Source: PRO6 sp035565775
GTDB lineage: Bacteria > Pseudomonadota > Alphaproteobacteria > Rhizobiales > Xanthobacteraceae
Reading direction: 5' to 3'
NCBI GenBank assembly: GCA_035565775.1
Contig: DATMRW010000023.1
Span: forward strand, 310,001-374,000
Length of the DNA stretch: 64,000 nucleotides
Below the pieces are notes generated by a model. The model ran no database searches and was not told the DNA's origin. It saw only the letters and a list, made by a program, of their open reading frames with translations. This document shows, piece by piece, positions 27,452-35,197 of this stretch. Position 1 is the stretch's first letter, and each line of letters starts with the position of its first letter. A program made the position numbers and the translations under genes.

Positions 27452-30400
27452 TCATTCCGCAGCGGCGGCGATGAGTTGCTGCGTCCGCCATTGCCCGAGC
27501 AGCGCCCGCAACGAAGCCGGCCGCAGCGGTTTGTTCAACACCACGATCTTGTTGCTTTCCGCCTCGCGGCGGACGTCGGGGCTGCGGTCCGCCGTGATCA
27601 GAATTGCCGGGATCGCTGCGCCGAAACGGTCGCGGATGACGCGGATGGCATCGACGCCATTGCCTTCGTCGAGGTGGTAATCGACGAGAAGGCCGGTGAC
27701 GCGCTGCCGGCTCGACGCGATCGCGGCGAGCGCGCTGGCCTGATCGGTCGCGGCAATCACCTGCACGCCCCAGGCGGTGAGCATGGTGCGCATGCCGTCG
27801 AGAATGGCGAGATCGTTTTCGATGCAGACGACCAGCGTGCCGCTCATCGGTGCGGAGGTCACCGGCGTTGCCGTGGTCACGCCGCTGACGAGGGTGACGG
27901 AGTCCGCAATCTGGATCTTGACGGAAAAGTTCGAGCCGCGGGTCCGGTTGGGTTGCAGCGCGATGCCGAGGTCGAGCACGCGGGCGATGCGGTCCACGAT
28001 AGACAGGCCGAGTCCGAGTCCCCAGGCCATCCGTGCGCCCTGATCGAGGCGATGAAATTCCTTGAAGATCTCGGCGCGCTTGGTGGCAGGCACGCCGAGG
28101 CCGGTGTCATAAACGAAGAGCTGCAGATGCGAGCCGCGCCGGCGGCAGCCGACGAGGACGCGCCCGTGCGGCGTATACTTGATGGCGTTCGAGATCAGGT
28201 TTTGCAGCGCGCGCCGCAGCATCACCCGATCGGAGCGCACCGCGAGCGAGCAGGTGACGACAGTGAGCTTCAGCGATTTGGCGCGCGCGATCGGCGCGAA
28301 TTCGATTTCGAGCGAGCGCAGCAGATCGCCGATGTTGAAGTTGGCGATCGAGGGCGGCATCGCGCCCGCATCGAGCCGCGCGATGTCGAGGAGCGCGCCG
28401 ACGATTTCCTCGATGGCTTCGAGCGAGTCGTCGATATTGTTGACGAGGCGGCTGTCCTCGCCGGCGGCGTGGCGCTCCACCAGGCTCGTGACGTAGAGCC
28501 GCGCCGCGTTCAGCGGCTGCAAGATGTCGTGGCTGACGGCGGCGATGAAGCGCGTCTTCGAGCGGTTCGCCTCTTCCGCCGCGCTCTTGGCGACGGCGAG
28601 CTCGGAGTTGAGCTGCGTCAGTTCCTCGGTGCGCGCGCGCACGCGGCGCTCCAGCGAGGCATTCGCGCGTTCGAGCGCAGCGGCTGCCTCGAAGCTCGGC
28701 GTGACATCGGAAAAGGTCAGCACCAGCGCGCCGGCCGGCATGCGGTTGACGCGCACTTCGATGACGAGCTTGCGGTCAGGAAAACGTTCGAGGAATGGCG
28801 CGCCCTCGGTGGTGTAGGTCGCAAGCCGGCGCTTGAGCAGGCTGCGGTCGTCCTCGTAGGGCGGCCGCGCGGCCTCGCTGAGGTGTTCAAGCAGCACCAT
28901 CAGCGGCAGGCCGATCTGTGCAAGATGCGGCGGCACGTCGAGCAGTTCGCCGAACTGCCGGTTAAAGCAGATCAGCTCCAGCCGGTCGTTGAACACGGCG
29001 ATGCCCTGGCGGACGTGGTTGAGCGCCGTCTGCAAAATCTCGCGATTGAAATGCAGCGCCGCGTGGGAGTCGTCGAGCAGCTTCAGCGCGGACTTTGCCG
29101 ACACCGTGCGCTTGCGCAAAAGCAGCGACATTACCAGCCGCGAGGATGCCGCGCCGATCGTCGATGCGATGAGATATTCGGCGTGTTGCAGCATCTCGGC
29201 ATCGGCGGGCGCCGATAGGTTCAGCGTGAGGCCGCGGGTTGCCGCAAACTTGTCGAACGAGGCTTGCGCCCGGTCTGGACCGAGATACTGCGACACCGTG
29301 CCGAGAATGTCGCCGACCGTGATCGCGGTGCGCCAGCGCCGAAAGGTCGGGGCGATGGTCACGAGCGCGGGCGGCACAAAAATGTCCGCCTGCAGCCGCT
29401 CGATCGACTTGGTCGGGCGCAGCAGCGACACCGCGGCATAGGCCAGAATGTTGAGCGCGAGGCTCCACATCACGCCATGGACCAGCGGCGGCAGATCGAG
29501 GCCGAAAAGGGCCTGCGGGCGCAGCATCGCAACGCCGAACGGGCCGTCCTTGAGGATCGCGGTGCCGAGCGGCGTTGCCTCGAGAAAGCTCGGGATGAAC
29601 AGCGTGTAGGCCCAGGCGGCGAAGCCGATCAGCATGCCGGCGATCGCGCCGCCGGCGGTCGCGCGCCGCCAGAGCAGGCCGCCGAAAAAGGCCGGCGCGA
29701 ATTGCGCGACGGCGGCAAATGAAAGAAGGCCGATGGCGACGAGCTGCGTGTTGCCGAGCGCGCGGTAGTACAGATAGGCCATCAGCATGATGACGAAGAT
29801 CGCGATCCGGCGAACGCGCATCAGCAGCCCTCCGAAATGGGCGCGGCCGGAAACGAGATGCGGGCGACGGCTGAGCAGCAGCGGCAGGACGATGTCGTTC
29901 GACACCATGATCGCGAGCGCGACGCATTCCACGATCACCATCGCGGTGGCGGCCGATAGGCCGCCGATGAAGACCGCGATGCTCAGCAGGGGAATGTTGG
30001 CATCGACCGGCAGCGCCAGCACATACATGTCGCTGTCGACCGCGCCGAACGGAAAGGTGACGAGGCCGGCGAGGGCGATCGGGATCACGAACAGGTTGAT
30101 GGCGACGAGATAGACGGGGAACAGCCAGCGCGCCCGGCTGACCTCGGCATCATTCGAGTTTTCGACGACGCTGACGTGAAACTGCCGCGGCAGCAGCATG
30201 ATCGCGAAGAACGACAGCAGCGTCATCGTCAGGAAGTTGGCGATGGAAGGCGAATAGTTGATCGTCCGCAGCGCCTCCGGCGAATTCATTGCGCGGTGCA
30301 CGAGCTCCCCGGGCGAGAAGATCCAGAAGGTCACCGCGATGCCGACCGCGAGAAACGCCACCAGCTTGACGATCGACTCGGTGGCGACGGCGAGCATCAG

Positions 30401-30961
30401 GCCGTGCTGGTGCTCGGTCGCGGAAATATGGCGGGTGCCAAACAGGACGGCGAACACCGCCATCGCGATGGTTACCGTCAGCGTCATGTCGCCGATCACC
30501 GGGATGCTCAACACCAGATTGTCATGGCTGAGGATCGTGTTGAGCGACGACGACACCGCCTTGAGCTGAAGCGCGATGTAGGGGATCGAGCCGATCATCG
30601 CGATGATGGCGACGGTGGCGGCGACCGCCTGGCTCTTGCCGTAGCGGGCGGCGATGAAGTCGGCGATGGACGAGATGTTTTGCGATTTGGCGAGGTGGAT
30701 GACGCGGCGCAGGAGCCGGGTTCCGACGGCGAACATCAGCACCGGGCCGACATAGATCGCAAGAAAATCGATGCCGGTGCGGGCGGCGAAGCCGACGGAA
30801 CCAAAAAATGTCCACGACGTGCAGTAGATCGCGAGCGACAGCGGATAGATCAGGCCCGCGCCGGTGCTGCGCCGCGATCGCCGGTCGCCGTAGGTCGCGA
30901 CAGCGAAAAGCAGTCCGATATAGCCAAACGCGGCCGCGATGACAGCCCAGTCATACCACAT
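27452..30961 (-). CDS. Hybrid histidine kinase with N-terminal Na+/solute symporter domain (MxtR/CbrA/CrbS-like)
   Basis: 1169 residues. Roughly the first 490 are a PutP/SLC5-type symporter with about 13 transmembrane helices (starting DWAVIAAAFGYIGLLFAVATYG). A PAS-like region follows (about 640-760, with HVRQGIAVFNDRLELICFN). Then come HisKA with phospho-His in VSHDILQPLN (about 811), an ATPase domain (NLISNAIKYTP, DTGLGVP, GLGLGLSIV) and a C-terminal receiver with Asp in LLVDYHLDEGNG (about 1091). Transport or binding of a solute is thought to gate kinase activity. The start at 30961 has GAGGAG upstream; 16 extra codons are possible. It lies between two response regulators. Confidence 0.94.
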   Translation of the reverse strand: MWYDWAVIAAAFGYIGLLFAVATYGDRRSRRSTGAGLIYPLSLAIYCTSWTFFGSVGFAARTGIDFLAIYVGPVLMFAVGTRLLRRVIHLAKSQNISSIADFIAARYGKSQAVAATVAIIAMIGSIPYIALQLKAVSSSLNTILSHDNLVLSIPVIGDMTLTVTIAMAVFAVLFGTRHISATEHQHGLMLAVATESIVKLVAFLAVGIAVTFWIFSPGELVHRAMNSPEALRTINYSPSIANFLTMTLLSFFAIMLLPRQFHVSVVENSNDAEVSRARWLFPVYLVAINLFVIPIALAGLVTFPFGAVDSDMYVLALPVDANIPLLSIAVFIGGLSAATAMVIVECVALAIMVSNDIVLPLLLSRRPHLVSGRAHFGGLLMRVRRIAIFVIMLMAYLYYRALGNTQLVAIGLLSFAAVAQFAPAFFGGLLWRRATAGGAIAGMLIGFAAWAYTLFIPSFLEATPLGTAILKDGPFGVAMLRPQALFGLDLPPLVHGVMWSLALNILAYAAVSLLRPTKSIERLQADIFVPPALVTIAPTFRRWRTAITVGDILGTVSQYLGPDRAQASFDKFAATRGLTLNLSAPADAEMLQHAEYLIASTIGAASSRLVMSLLLRKRTVSAKSALKLLDDSHAALHFNREILQTALNHVRQGIAVFNDRLELICFNRQFGELLDVPPHLAQIGLPLMVLLEHLSEAARPPYEDDRSLLKRRLATYTTEGAPFLERFPDRKLVIEVRVNRMPAGALVLTFSDVTPSFEAAAALERANASLERRVRARTEELTQLNSELAVAKSAAEEANRSKTRFIAAVSHDILQPLNAARLYVTSLVERHAAGEDSRLVNNIDDSLEAIEEIVGALLDIARLDAGAMPPSIANFNIGDLLRSLEIEFAPIARAKSLKLTVVTCSLAVRSDRVMLRRALQNLISNAIKYTPHGRVLVGCRRRGSHLQLFVYDTGLGVPATKRAEIFKEFHRLDQGARMAWGLGLGLSIVDRIARVLDLGIALQPNRTRGSNFSVKIQIADSVTLVSGVTTATPVTSAPMSGTLVVCIENDLAILDGMRTMLTAWGVQVIAATDQASALAAIASSRQRVTGLLVDYHLDEGNGVDAIRVIRDRFGAAIPAILITADRSPDVRREAESNKIVVLNKPLRPASLRALLGQWRTQQLIAAAAE

Positions 30962-31130
30962 GGCTGTGACGCTCCTCGGCGTCTGCGTTTCCCTATGCCC
31001 CAGGTCCACTTTTACTGTGGTTTCACAGGCGGAGGAAATGACGTCTTTGGTTGAAAGCCGGCAGTCGGGGCGAAACAGCGACGCGGTCAGCGGGTAACGG
31101 GCGGTGATGAACTATCTGGGGTTGCATGAA

Positions 31131-31159
31131 TTGAAAACATACACGAATCAGGATATGCA
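31131..31159 (+). promoter_or_regulatory. Candidate promoter for FixJ-like regulator
   Basis: TTGAAA (31131-31136), a 17-bp spacer and TATGCA (31154-31159) precede the ATG at 31210 by about 50 bp in the divergent region with the hybrid kinase. Confidence 0.45.
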
Positions 31160-31209
31160 CGTGTAAGTTGTATTAATTAAATGTTGCACCTCTGCCCTTG
31201 GAGATGGCA

Positions 31210-31902
31210 ATGCACAACGCCGCGCAACTGCACCGGGAGGAGCCGAAAGGGGACTGGTCGGCCCGGATCGACCAGGAAACCCTGATCTACATCGTCGACG
31301 ATGACGAGACCGTCCGGGACGCCCTGCTGCTGCTGCTGCGGATCGAGGGGTATCAACCGCGGTGCTTCGGCGATGCCGAGTCGTTCCTTCAGGCGGTTCG
31401 TGAGACGCCGCCGGTCTGTGTGATCCTCGACCTCAATCTGCCGGGCTGCACGCCGCTTGCCGTGCTGCAGCAACTGGCCGCCTGGCGATTCAAGTCGCCG
31501 GTGCTGGTGATTTCCGGCCAGTCGGATATTGCGGTCGCGGTCGCGGCGATGAAGGAGGGCGCTTTCGACTTCTTCGAGAAGCCGTTCGCCTCGGGCACCA
31601 TTCTCAGCCGGGTGCGTGAAGCAATCGCGCATTGGCGGCAAATGCATAACCCGGTGAGCGGCCTTGCCAATTTCGCCGGCCGCGCCCGGCTCACGCGGCG
31701 GGAATGCGATGTGCTGGCGGAAGTGGCGCGCGGCGCCTCGAACAAGGAGGCGGGCCGGCGCCTGCACATCAGCCCGCGCACCGTCGAGGTCCACCGGGCG
31801 CGGATCATGGGCAAGCTCGGCGCACGCAACACCGCTGACCTGATGCGGATCGTCCTGTCTTCCCCTGCCGAAATGGTCAGTTCACTTGGCAGCATCAGCT
31901 GA
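31210..31902 (+). CDS. FixJ-family response regulator
   Basis: 230 residues. A short polar N terminus precedes a receiver domain with VDDDE acidic residues, the phospho-acceptor Asp in CVILDLNLPGC and Lys in FFEKPFASG. The C-terminal LuxR/FixJ helix-turn-helix is LTRRECDVLAEVARGASNKE onward. It is divergently transcribed from the PutP-type hybrid kinase, suggesting it is a second phosphorylation partner or an autoregulatory factor. The start at 31210 is chosen because GGAG lies six bases upstream; ATG 31204 is also in frame. A terminator follows. Confidence 0.9.
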   Translation: MHNAAQLHREEPKGDWSARIDQETLIYIVDDDETVRDALLLLLRIEGYQPRCFGDAESFLQAVRETPPVCVILDLNLPGCTPLAVLQQLAAWRFKSPVLVISGQSDIAVAVAAMKEGAFDFFEKPFASGTILSRVREAIAHWRQMHNPVSGLANFAGRARLTRRECDVLAEVARGASNKEAGRRLHISPRTVEVHRARIMGKLGARNTADLMRIVLSSPAEMVSSLGSIS

Positions 31903-31952
31903 GCCGCCAGCCTTTAGCCTTCTCACAGCCCCCCAAAAACCTCCAACTGCAA

Positions 31953-31981
31953 ATGAGCGCTGGTAAGCGCTCATCCTTTTT
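31953..31981 (+). terminator. Rho-independent terminator after FixJ-like gene
   Basis: Stem ATGAGCGC / GCGCTCAT with a 6-nt loop, followed by CCTTTTT. Confidence 0.9.
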
Positions 31982-31988
31982 ACCTCTG

Positions 31989-32030
31989 GTGACGATCGTC
32001 ACAGGATACCGCTGCAAAGTAACTTAGTAC
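31989..32030 (+). promoter_or_regulatory. CRP-family-like palindrome and -10 upstream of the first AraC gene
   Basis: A perfect 14-bp palindrome GTGACGATCGTCAC (31989-32002) fits the CRP core GTGA-N6-TCAC. A -10-like TAGTAC (32025-32030) has its centre 32 bp downstream, the geometry of a class II activator site. The regulator is unknown. Confidence 0.5.
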
Positions 32031-32193
32031 CGCGGCGCGGATTCCCATCGGGTCAATGCCGTTGACGCAAATGCCGGGCGCATATCGTAGCGGTAAAGGC
32101 GGCAGGCGGGCCGCGTTGAAAAAGCGAGCGAAGTGCGTTTTACTGATGTGCGACGAGGCGCTTGATGACCTCCGTCGTCATCATGGATCGAGT

Positions 32194-33084
32194 ATGGACG
32201 CCAGGCGGACATTTACCACCAGCGAAACACACGGTGTGCTGCAGCAGTTTCATGCAAGCATCGGCGCATCGAGTGACGGGCTCGGCTGGTCTTCGGCCTA
32301 TGCATCCATGCAGAGGGAGCGTCCGTTCGAGGGGCGCTTCCACGCCATCTCCGATTGTCTGATGGTGATGCATCGGGGCGGTCCAGTCGATGTCACCTTC
32401 CGGACCAATGACCGCTCGGTGACGCGCAATGTGCCGCGCGGCGGGTTCTTCTTTCTTCCGGCCGGCCGTGAATGCGACGTGTCGCTCCATGCCGATCTCG
32501 ACACGATCCATATCTATCTGCGCGCCGAACTTTTTGCGGAACGGCACCATGGTAAGGATGTGATCTCGGATCTCACGCCGCTGCTTGGCGAGAGCGATCC
32601 CGTGCTCGAGCATCTTGCCGGGGCCATCGGCGAAGCGGTGGCCGACAGCAGCCCGCAGTCGTCGCTGTTCGTCGATCCGATCGCGCAGGCGATGGCAAGC
32701 CGCTTCATGGCGATCGGCCCCAATCGCGGCGCGGTGCGCGAGCCGCCACGGCCGACGCAACTGTCGAGCCGGCAGCTCCAGCGGGTTCGGGATTTCGTCG
32801 AAGCCCAGCTTGAGACGGATATCCGCCTCAATGCAATGGCGCAGGTCTGCGGCCTCAGCACCGAATATTTCATGCGCCAGTTCAAGGCGACGGTTGGCGT
32901 GTCGCCGTATCAGTATGTTCTGAATCTGCGGGTGGAGCGGGTGAAGCAACTGCTGGAGCAGGGCGACCAGAGTCTGTCCGAGATCGCACTGCAATGCGGC
33001 TTCTCGCATCAGGAACACATGACGCGGATGTTCCGGCGGTTTACCGGCGTGACGCCGGGGCGCTATCGCCGGGCGAGCCGCTGA
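32194..33084 (+). CDS. AraC-family regulator 1 of the aromatic catabolic island
   Basis: 296 residues from the chosen start. The N-terminal cupin-like ligand domain (about 1-170) precedes the double helix-turn-helix AraC domain: RVRDFVEAQLETDIRLNAMA with STEYFMRQFKATVGVSPYQYV, then LSEIALQCGFSHQEHMTRMFRR and GVTPGRYRR. A close paralogue follows 169 bp downstream with the same domain order and aligned N terminus (ETHGVLQQF against ETHGILELY). That alignment is why the start is set at 32194; in-frame ATGs at 32056 and 32146 would add 46 or 16 residues. It likely senses an aromatic substrate or intermediate. Confidence 0.9.
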   Translation: MDARRTFTTSETHGVLQQFHASIGASSDGLGWSSAYASMQRERPFEGRFHAISDCLMVMHRGGPVDVTFRTNDRSVTRNVPRGGFFFLPAGRECDVSLHADLDTIHIYLRAELFAERHHGKDVISDLTPLLGESDPVLEHLAGAIGEAVADSSPQSSLFVDPIAQAMASRFMAIGPNRGAVREPPRPTQLSSRQLQRVRDFVEAQLETDIRLNAMAQVCGLSTEYFMRQFKATVGVSPYQYVLNLRVERVKQLLEQGDQSLSEIALQCGFSHQEHMTRMFRRFTGVTPGRYRRASR

Positions 33085-33123
33085 GCGCGGGCCGCGCAAG
33101 CGCGGTTCTGTGACACAGTGGAA

Positions 33124-33175
33124 ATTCCTGCCGGAAGCTGTAAATTATTTGCAAGCACGGAAAACATTTTGTCAG
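33124..33175 (+). promoter_or_regulatory. Degenerate 21-bp-spaced repeats upstream of the second AraC gene
   Basis: ATTCCTGCCG (33124), TTATTTGCAA (33145) and ATTTTGTCAG (33166) start exactly 21 bp apart and resemble the TTTYNTGCAR repeats of the two catabolic operons. The last ends 78 bp before the gene. The match is weak, so this may be an autoregulatory site or chance. Confidence 0.35.
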
Positions 33176-33253
33176 TCCGCCCTCCCGCGCCGGCAAGCCG
33201 CCGGCGCTTCGAGTGCCGGATGCCGCATAGCGGGATGACGCCTCTCATTCGGG

Positions 33254-34153
33254 ATGCCGATGGACGCCAAGCCTTTCACCATGGAAGAAACGCACGGCAT
33301 TCTGGAGCTGTACGGCGCCGATATCGCAACATCGAGCGCGCATCTCGGATGGACCGCGAGCTTTGCCTCGGTTCAGCGCGAGCAGCCCTTCGACGGGCCG
33401 TTGAAAGCCAATCCGAACTGCCTGCTTGTGCTGCCCTATCGTGGCCCGGCCGACATGACCTACCGGATCGAGCGGCGCGAATTGTCGCGTCAGGTGCAGC
33501 AGGGCGCGGTGTTCGTTCTGCCCCCGATGCATGAGTGCCACCTCAAGCTCCATCTGCTGCTCGACACGATCCACGTCTATCTGCGGCCCAGCCTGTTTCA
33601 TGAAGACGAGCGGCTCGGCCGCGAGATTTCCGCCGGGCTTGCGCCGATCCTTGGCGAGCCGGACAATGTGATTGAGCATCTCGTCAATGCAATGGGCGAA
33701 ATCGTGCTCGATCGGGGGGCGTCGGCGACCCTTTTGGCCGACAGCATCGCGCAGGCGGTGGCCAATCGCCTGATTTCGCTCAATTACAAGGAATTGCCGC
33801 GTGCCGTCGCTCCTGACAGCCGCGCGGGTCAGCTCAGCGCGCGGCGGCTGCGCGACATTCGCAATTACGTCGAAAGCAATCTGGCGCGTGACATCCGCCT
33901 CGACGAACTGGCGGCGCTGTGCGAACTCAGCAACGGCCATTTCCTGCGGATGTTCAAGGCAAGCGTCGGCACCTCCCCTTATCAATATGTGCTCAACTGC
34001 CGGATCGGCCGCGCGAAAATGCTGCTGCGCGATCCGAAGATCACGCTCGGGGAAGTCGCGCTGCAGTGCGGTTTTTCCCACCAGCAGCATCTGACGAGCA
34101 CGTTTCGCCGCTTCACTGGCGTCACGCCTGGGGTCTATCGCCGCAATCGTTGA
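33254..34153 (+). CDS. AraC-family regulator 2 of the aromatic catabolic island
   Basis: A 299-residue paralogue of the preceding gene. It has an N-terminal ligand domain (METHGILELY-like opening, then YRGPADMTYRIERRELSR) and a C-terminal AraC/XylS DNA-binding domain (RDIRNYVESNLARDIRLDEL; LGEVALQCGFSHQQHLTSTFRR; GVTPGVYRR). It lies immediately upstream of the operon that begins with the FMN reductase, on the same strand. Both AraC proteins keep the two helix-turn-helix units intact. Which one binds the shared direct repeats is undetermined. A start two codons later is equally possible. Confidence 0.91.
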   Translation: MPMDAKPFTMEETHGILELYGADIATSSAHLGWTASFASVQREQPFDGPLKANPNCLLVLPYRGPADMTYRIERRELSRQVQQGAVFVLPPMHECHLKLHLLLDTIHVYLRPSLFHEDERLGREISAGLAPILGEPDNVIEHLVNAMGEIVLDRGASATLLADSIAQAVANRLISLNYKELPRAVAPDSRAGQLSARRLRDIRNYVESNLARDIRLDELAALCELSNGHFLRMFKASVGTSPYQYVLNCRIGRAKMLLRDPKITLGEVALQCGFSHQQHLTSTFRRFTGVTPGVYRRNR

Positions 34154-34171
34154 ACGGCCGGCGGCAGCCGG

Positions 34172-34250
34172 CTTTGTGCAAAATTGCGTCAGTTTCCTGC
34201 AATGGGCCTCCAGTTTCGTGCAGGCCCGCTGGCAGCCTGTCACCTATCCT
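34172..34250 (+). promoter_or_regulatory. Operon 1 promoter with three 21-bp-spaced direct repeats
   Basis: CTTTGTGCAA (34172-34181), TTTCCTGCAA (34193-34202) and TTTCGTGCAG (34214-34223) begin exactly 21 bp (two helical turns) apart. A -10-like TATCCT lies at 34245-34250, with 21 nt between the last repeat and the -10. The same arrangement occurs before operon 2. Direct repeats overlapping the -35 are typical of AraC-family activation. Confidence 0.7.
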
Positions 34251-34310
34251 GCCCAGACCTAAAGCGTGTCCCCAGCTGAGAAGGGAGCGTCAGAAGGGGA
34301 GGAACTTGAT

Positions 34311-34421
34311 ATGGGCCAGCGGCTCGACATGCCCGATTTGCTGCGGCGGTGCCGTACGATCGGCCAATCCAATCCATTCATCCGGCATCCGGTCCGAACC
34401 ATCGCGGGGGAACTTCCGTGA
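34311..34421 (+). CDS. Short leader ORF (36 residues) at the head of operon 1
   Basis: ATG at 34311 follows a very strong ribosome-binding site (AAGGGGAGGA, 8-nt spacing). The frame stops at TGA 34419-34421, overlapping the GTG start of the FMN reductase (GTGA), so the two are likely translationally coupled. The product is basic, with an Arg-rich LLRRCRTIG middle, and matches no family I know. It may be a leader whose translation opens the next start, or a small protein. Operon 2 begins in the same way. Confidence 0.6.
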   Translation: MGQRLDMPDLLRRCRTIGQSNPFIRHPVRTIAGELP

Positions 34422-35077
34422 GCGGCGCGGCACCCTTCATCGTCGGCATCGGCGGCACGCTGCGGGAAGGCTCGACCTCGGAGCGCGCGCTGCGGATCGC
34501 GCTGGACGAGGCGGCGCGGCGAGGCGCGCGAACAAAACTGTTCGCCGGGCCGGTGCTCGACCTGCCGACCTATGACCCGGCAACCAAGACGCGGACGCCC
34601 GAGGCGATCGCGCTGGTGGAAACGCTGCGGCAGGCGGACGGAATCATTCTTGCGACGCCGAGCTATCACGGCACGGTGTCGGGGATGCTCAAGAACGCCA
34701 TCGACTATGTCGAGGATCTGCGTTCGGATTCGCGGATTTACTTCGCCGACCGTGCGGTTGGCTGCATCGTTTGCGCCGAGGGGGTGCAGGCGCTCGGCTC
34801 GACGCTGGCGACATTGCGCGGTGTGATCCACGCCTTGCGCGGCTGGCCGACGCCGTTTTCCGCCGCGATCCATACTGCGAAAAAACCATTCAGTCCCGAT
34901 GGCAGCTGCGCCGATCCGCAGACCGCCTATCAGCTCGCATTCGTCGCCGAGCAGGTCGTCGAGTTCGCCCGGATGCGCCGGATGCTCAGCGAGGACGAGG
35001 CAAGGAAGGCCGACGCGAAGCCGCCGGATCCGCGCGGCGCACGGCTGATCGAGCTGACGTTGGAATTGATGAACTGA
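34418..35077 (+). CDS. NADPH-dependent FMN reductase
   Basis: 219 residues, flavodoxin-like fold. The phosphate-binding loop is GTLREGSTSERALR near the N terminus, and the isoalloxazine-contacting segment ATPSYHGTVSGMLKNAIDYVEDL starts at about residue 78. Such enzymes supply reduced FMN to two-component monooxygenases; here the luciferase-like monooxygenase is the next gene, so partnership is likely. It starts at GTG 34418 with GGGGG upstream and four-base overlap with a short leader ORF. An in-frame ATG at 34349 would add 23 residues and is less likely. Confidence 0.9.
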   Translation: MSGAAPFIVGIGGTLREGSTSERALRIALDEAARRGARTKLFAGPVLDLPTYDPATKTRTPEAIALVETLRQADGIILATPSYHGTVSGMLKNAIDYVEDLRSDSRIYFADRAVGCIVCAEGVQALGSTLATLRGVIHALRGWPTPFSAAIHTAKKPFSPDGSCADPQTAYQLAFVAEQVVEFARMRRMLSEDEARKADAKPPDPRGARLIELTLELMN

Positions 35078-35197
35078 CATCGAGGCAATTGCCGCGGCGT
35101 CCAAACGCGCCGGGGCTGCACTATCTCGCTATCGCTGCAGGCAGTGGGCGCGGGCAATAAAACAATCACGAATTGTCAAAATTGTAAGGAGGACTGC

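Noticed and set aside
27398..29218. 600-codon plus-strand frame opposite the hybrid kinase
   Set aside because: Shadow of the kinase C-terminal half; no recognisable domains and Arg/Asp/Gln-rich low-complexity composition.
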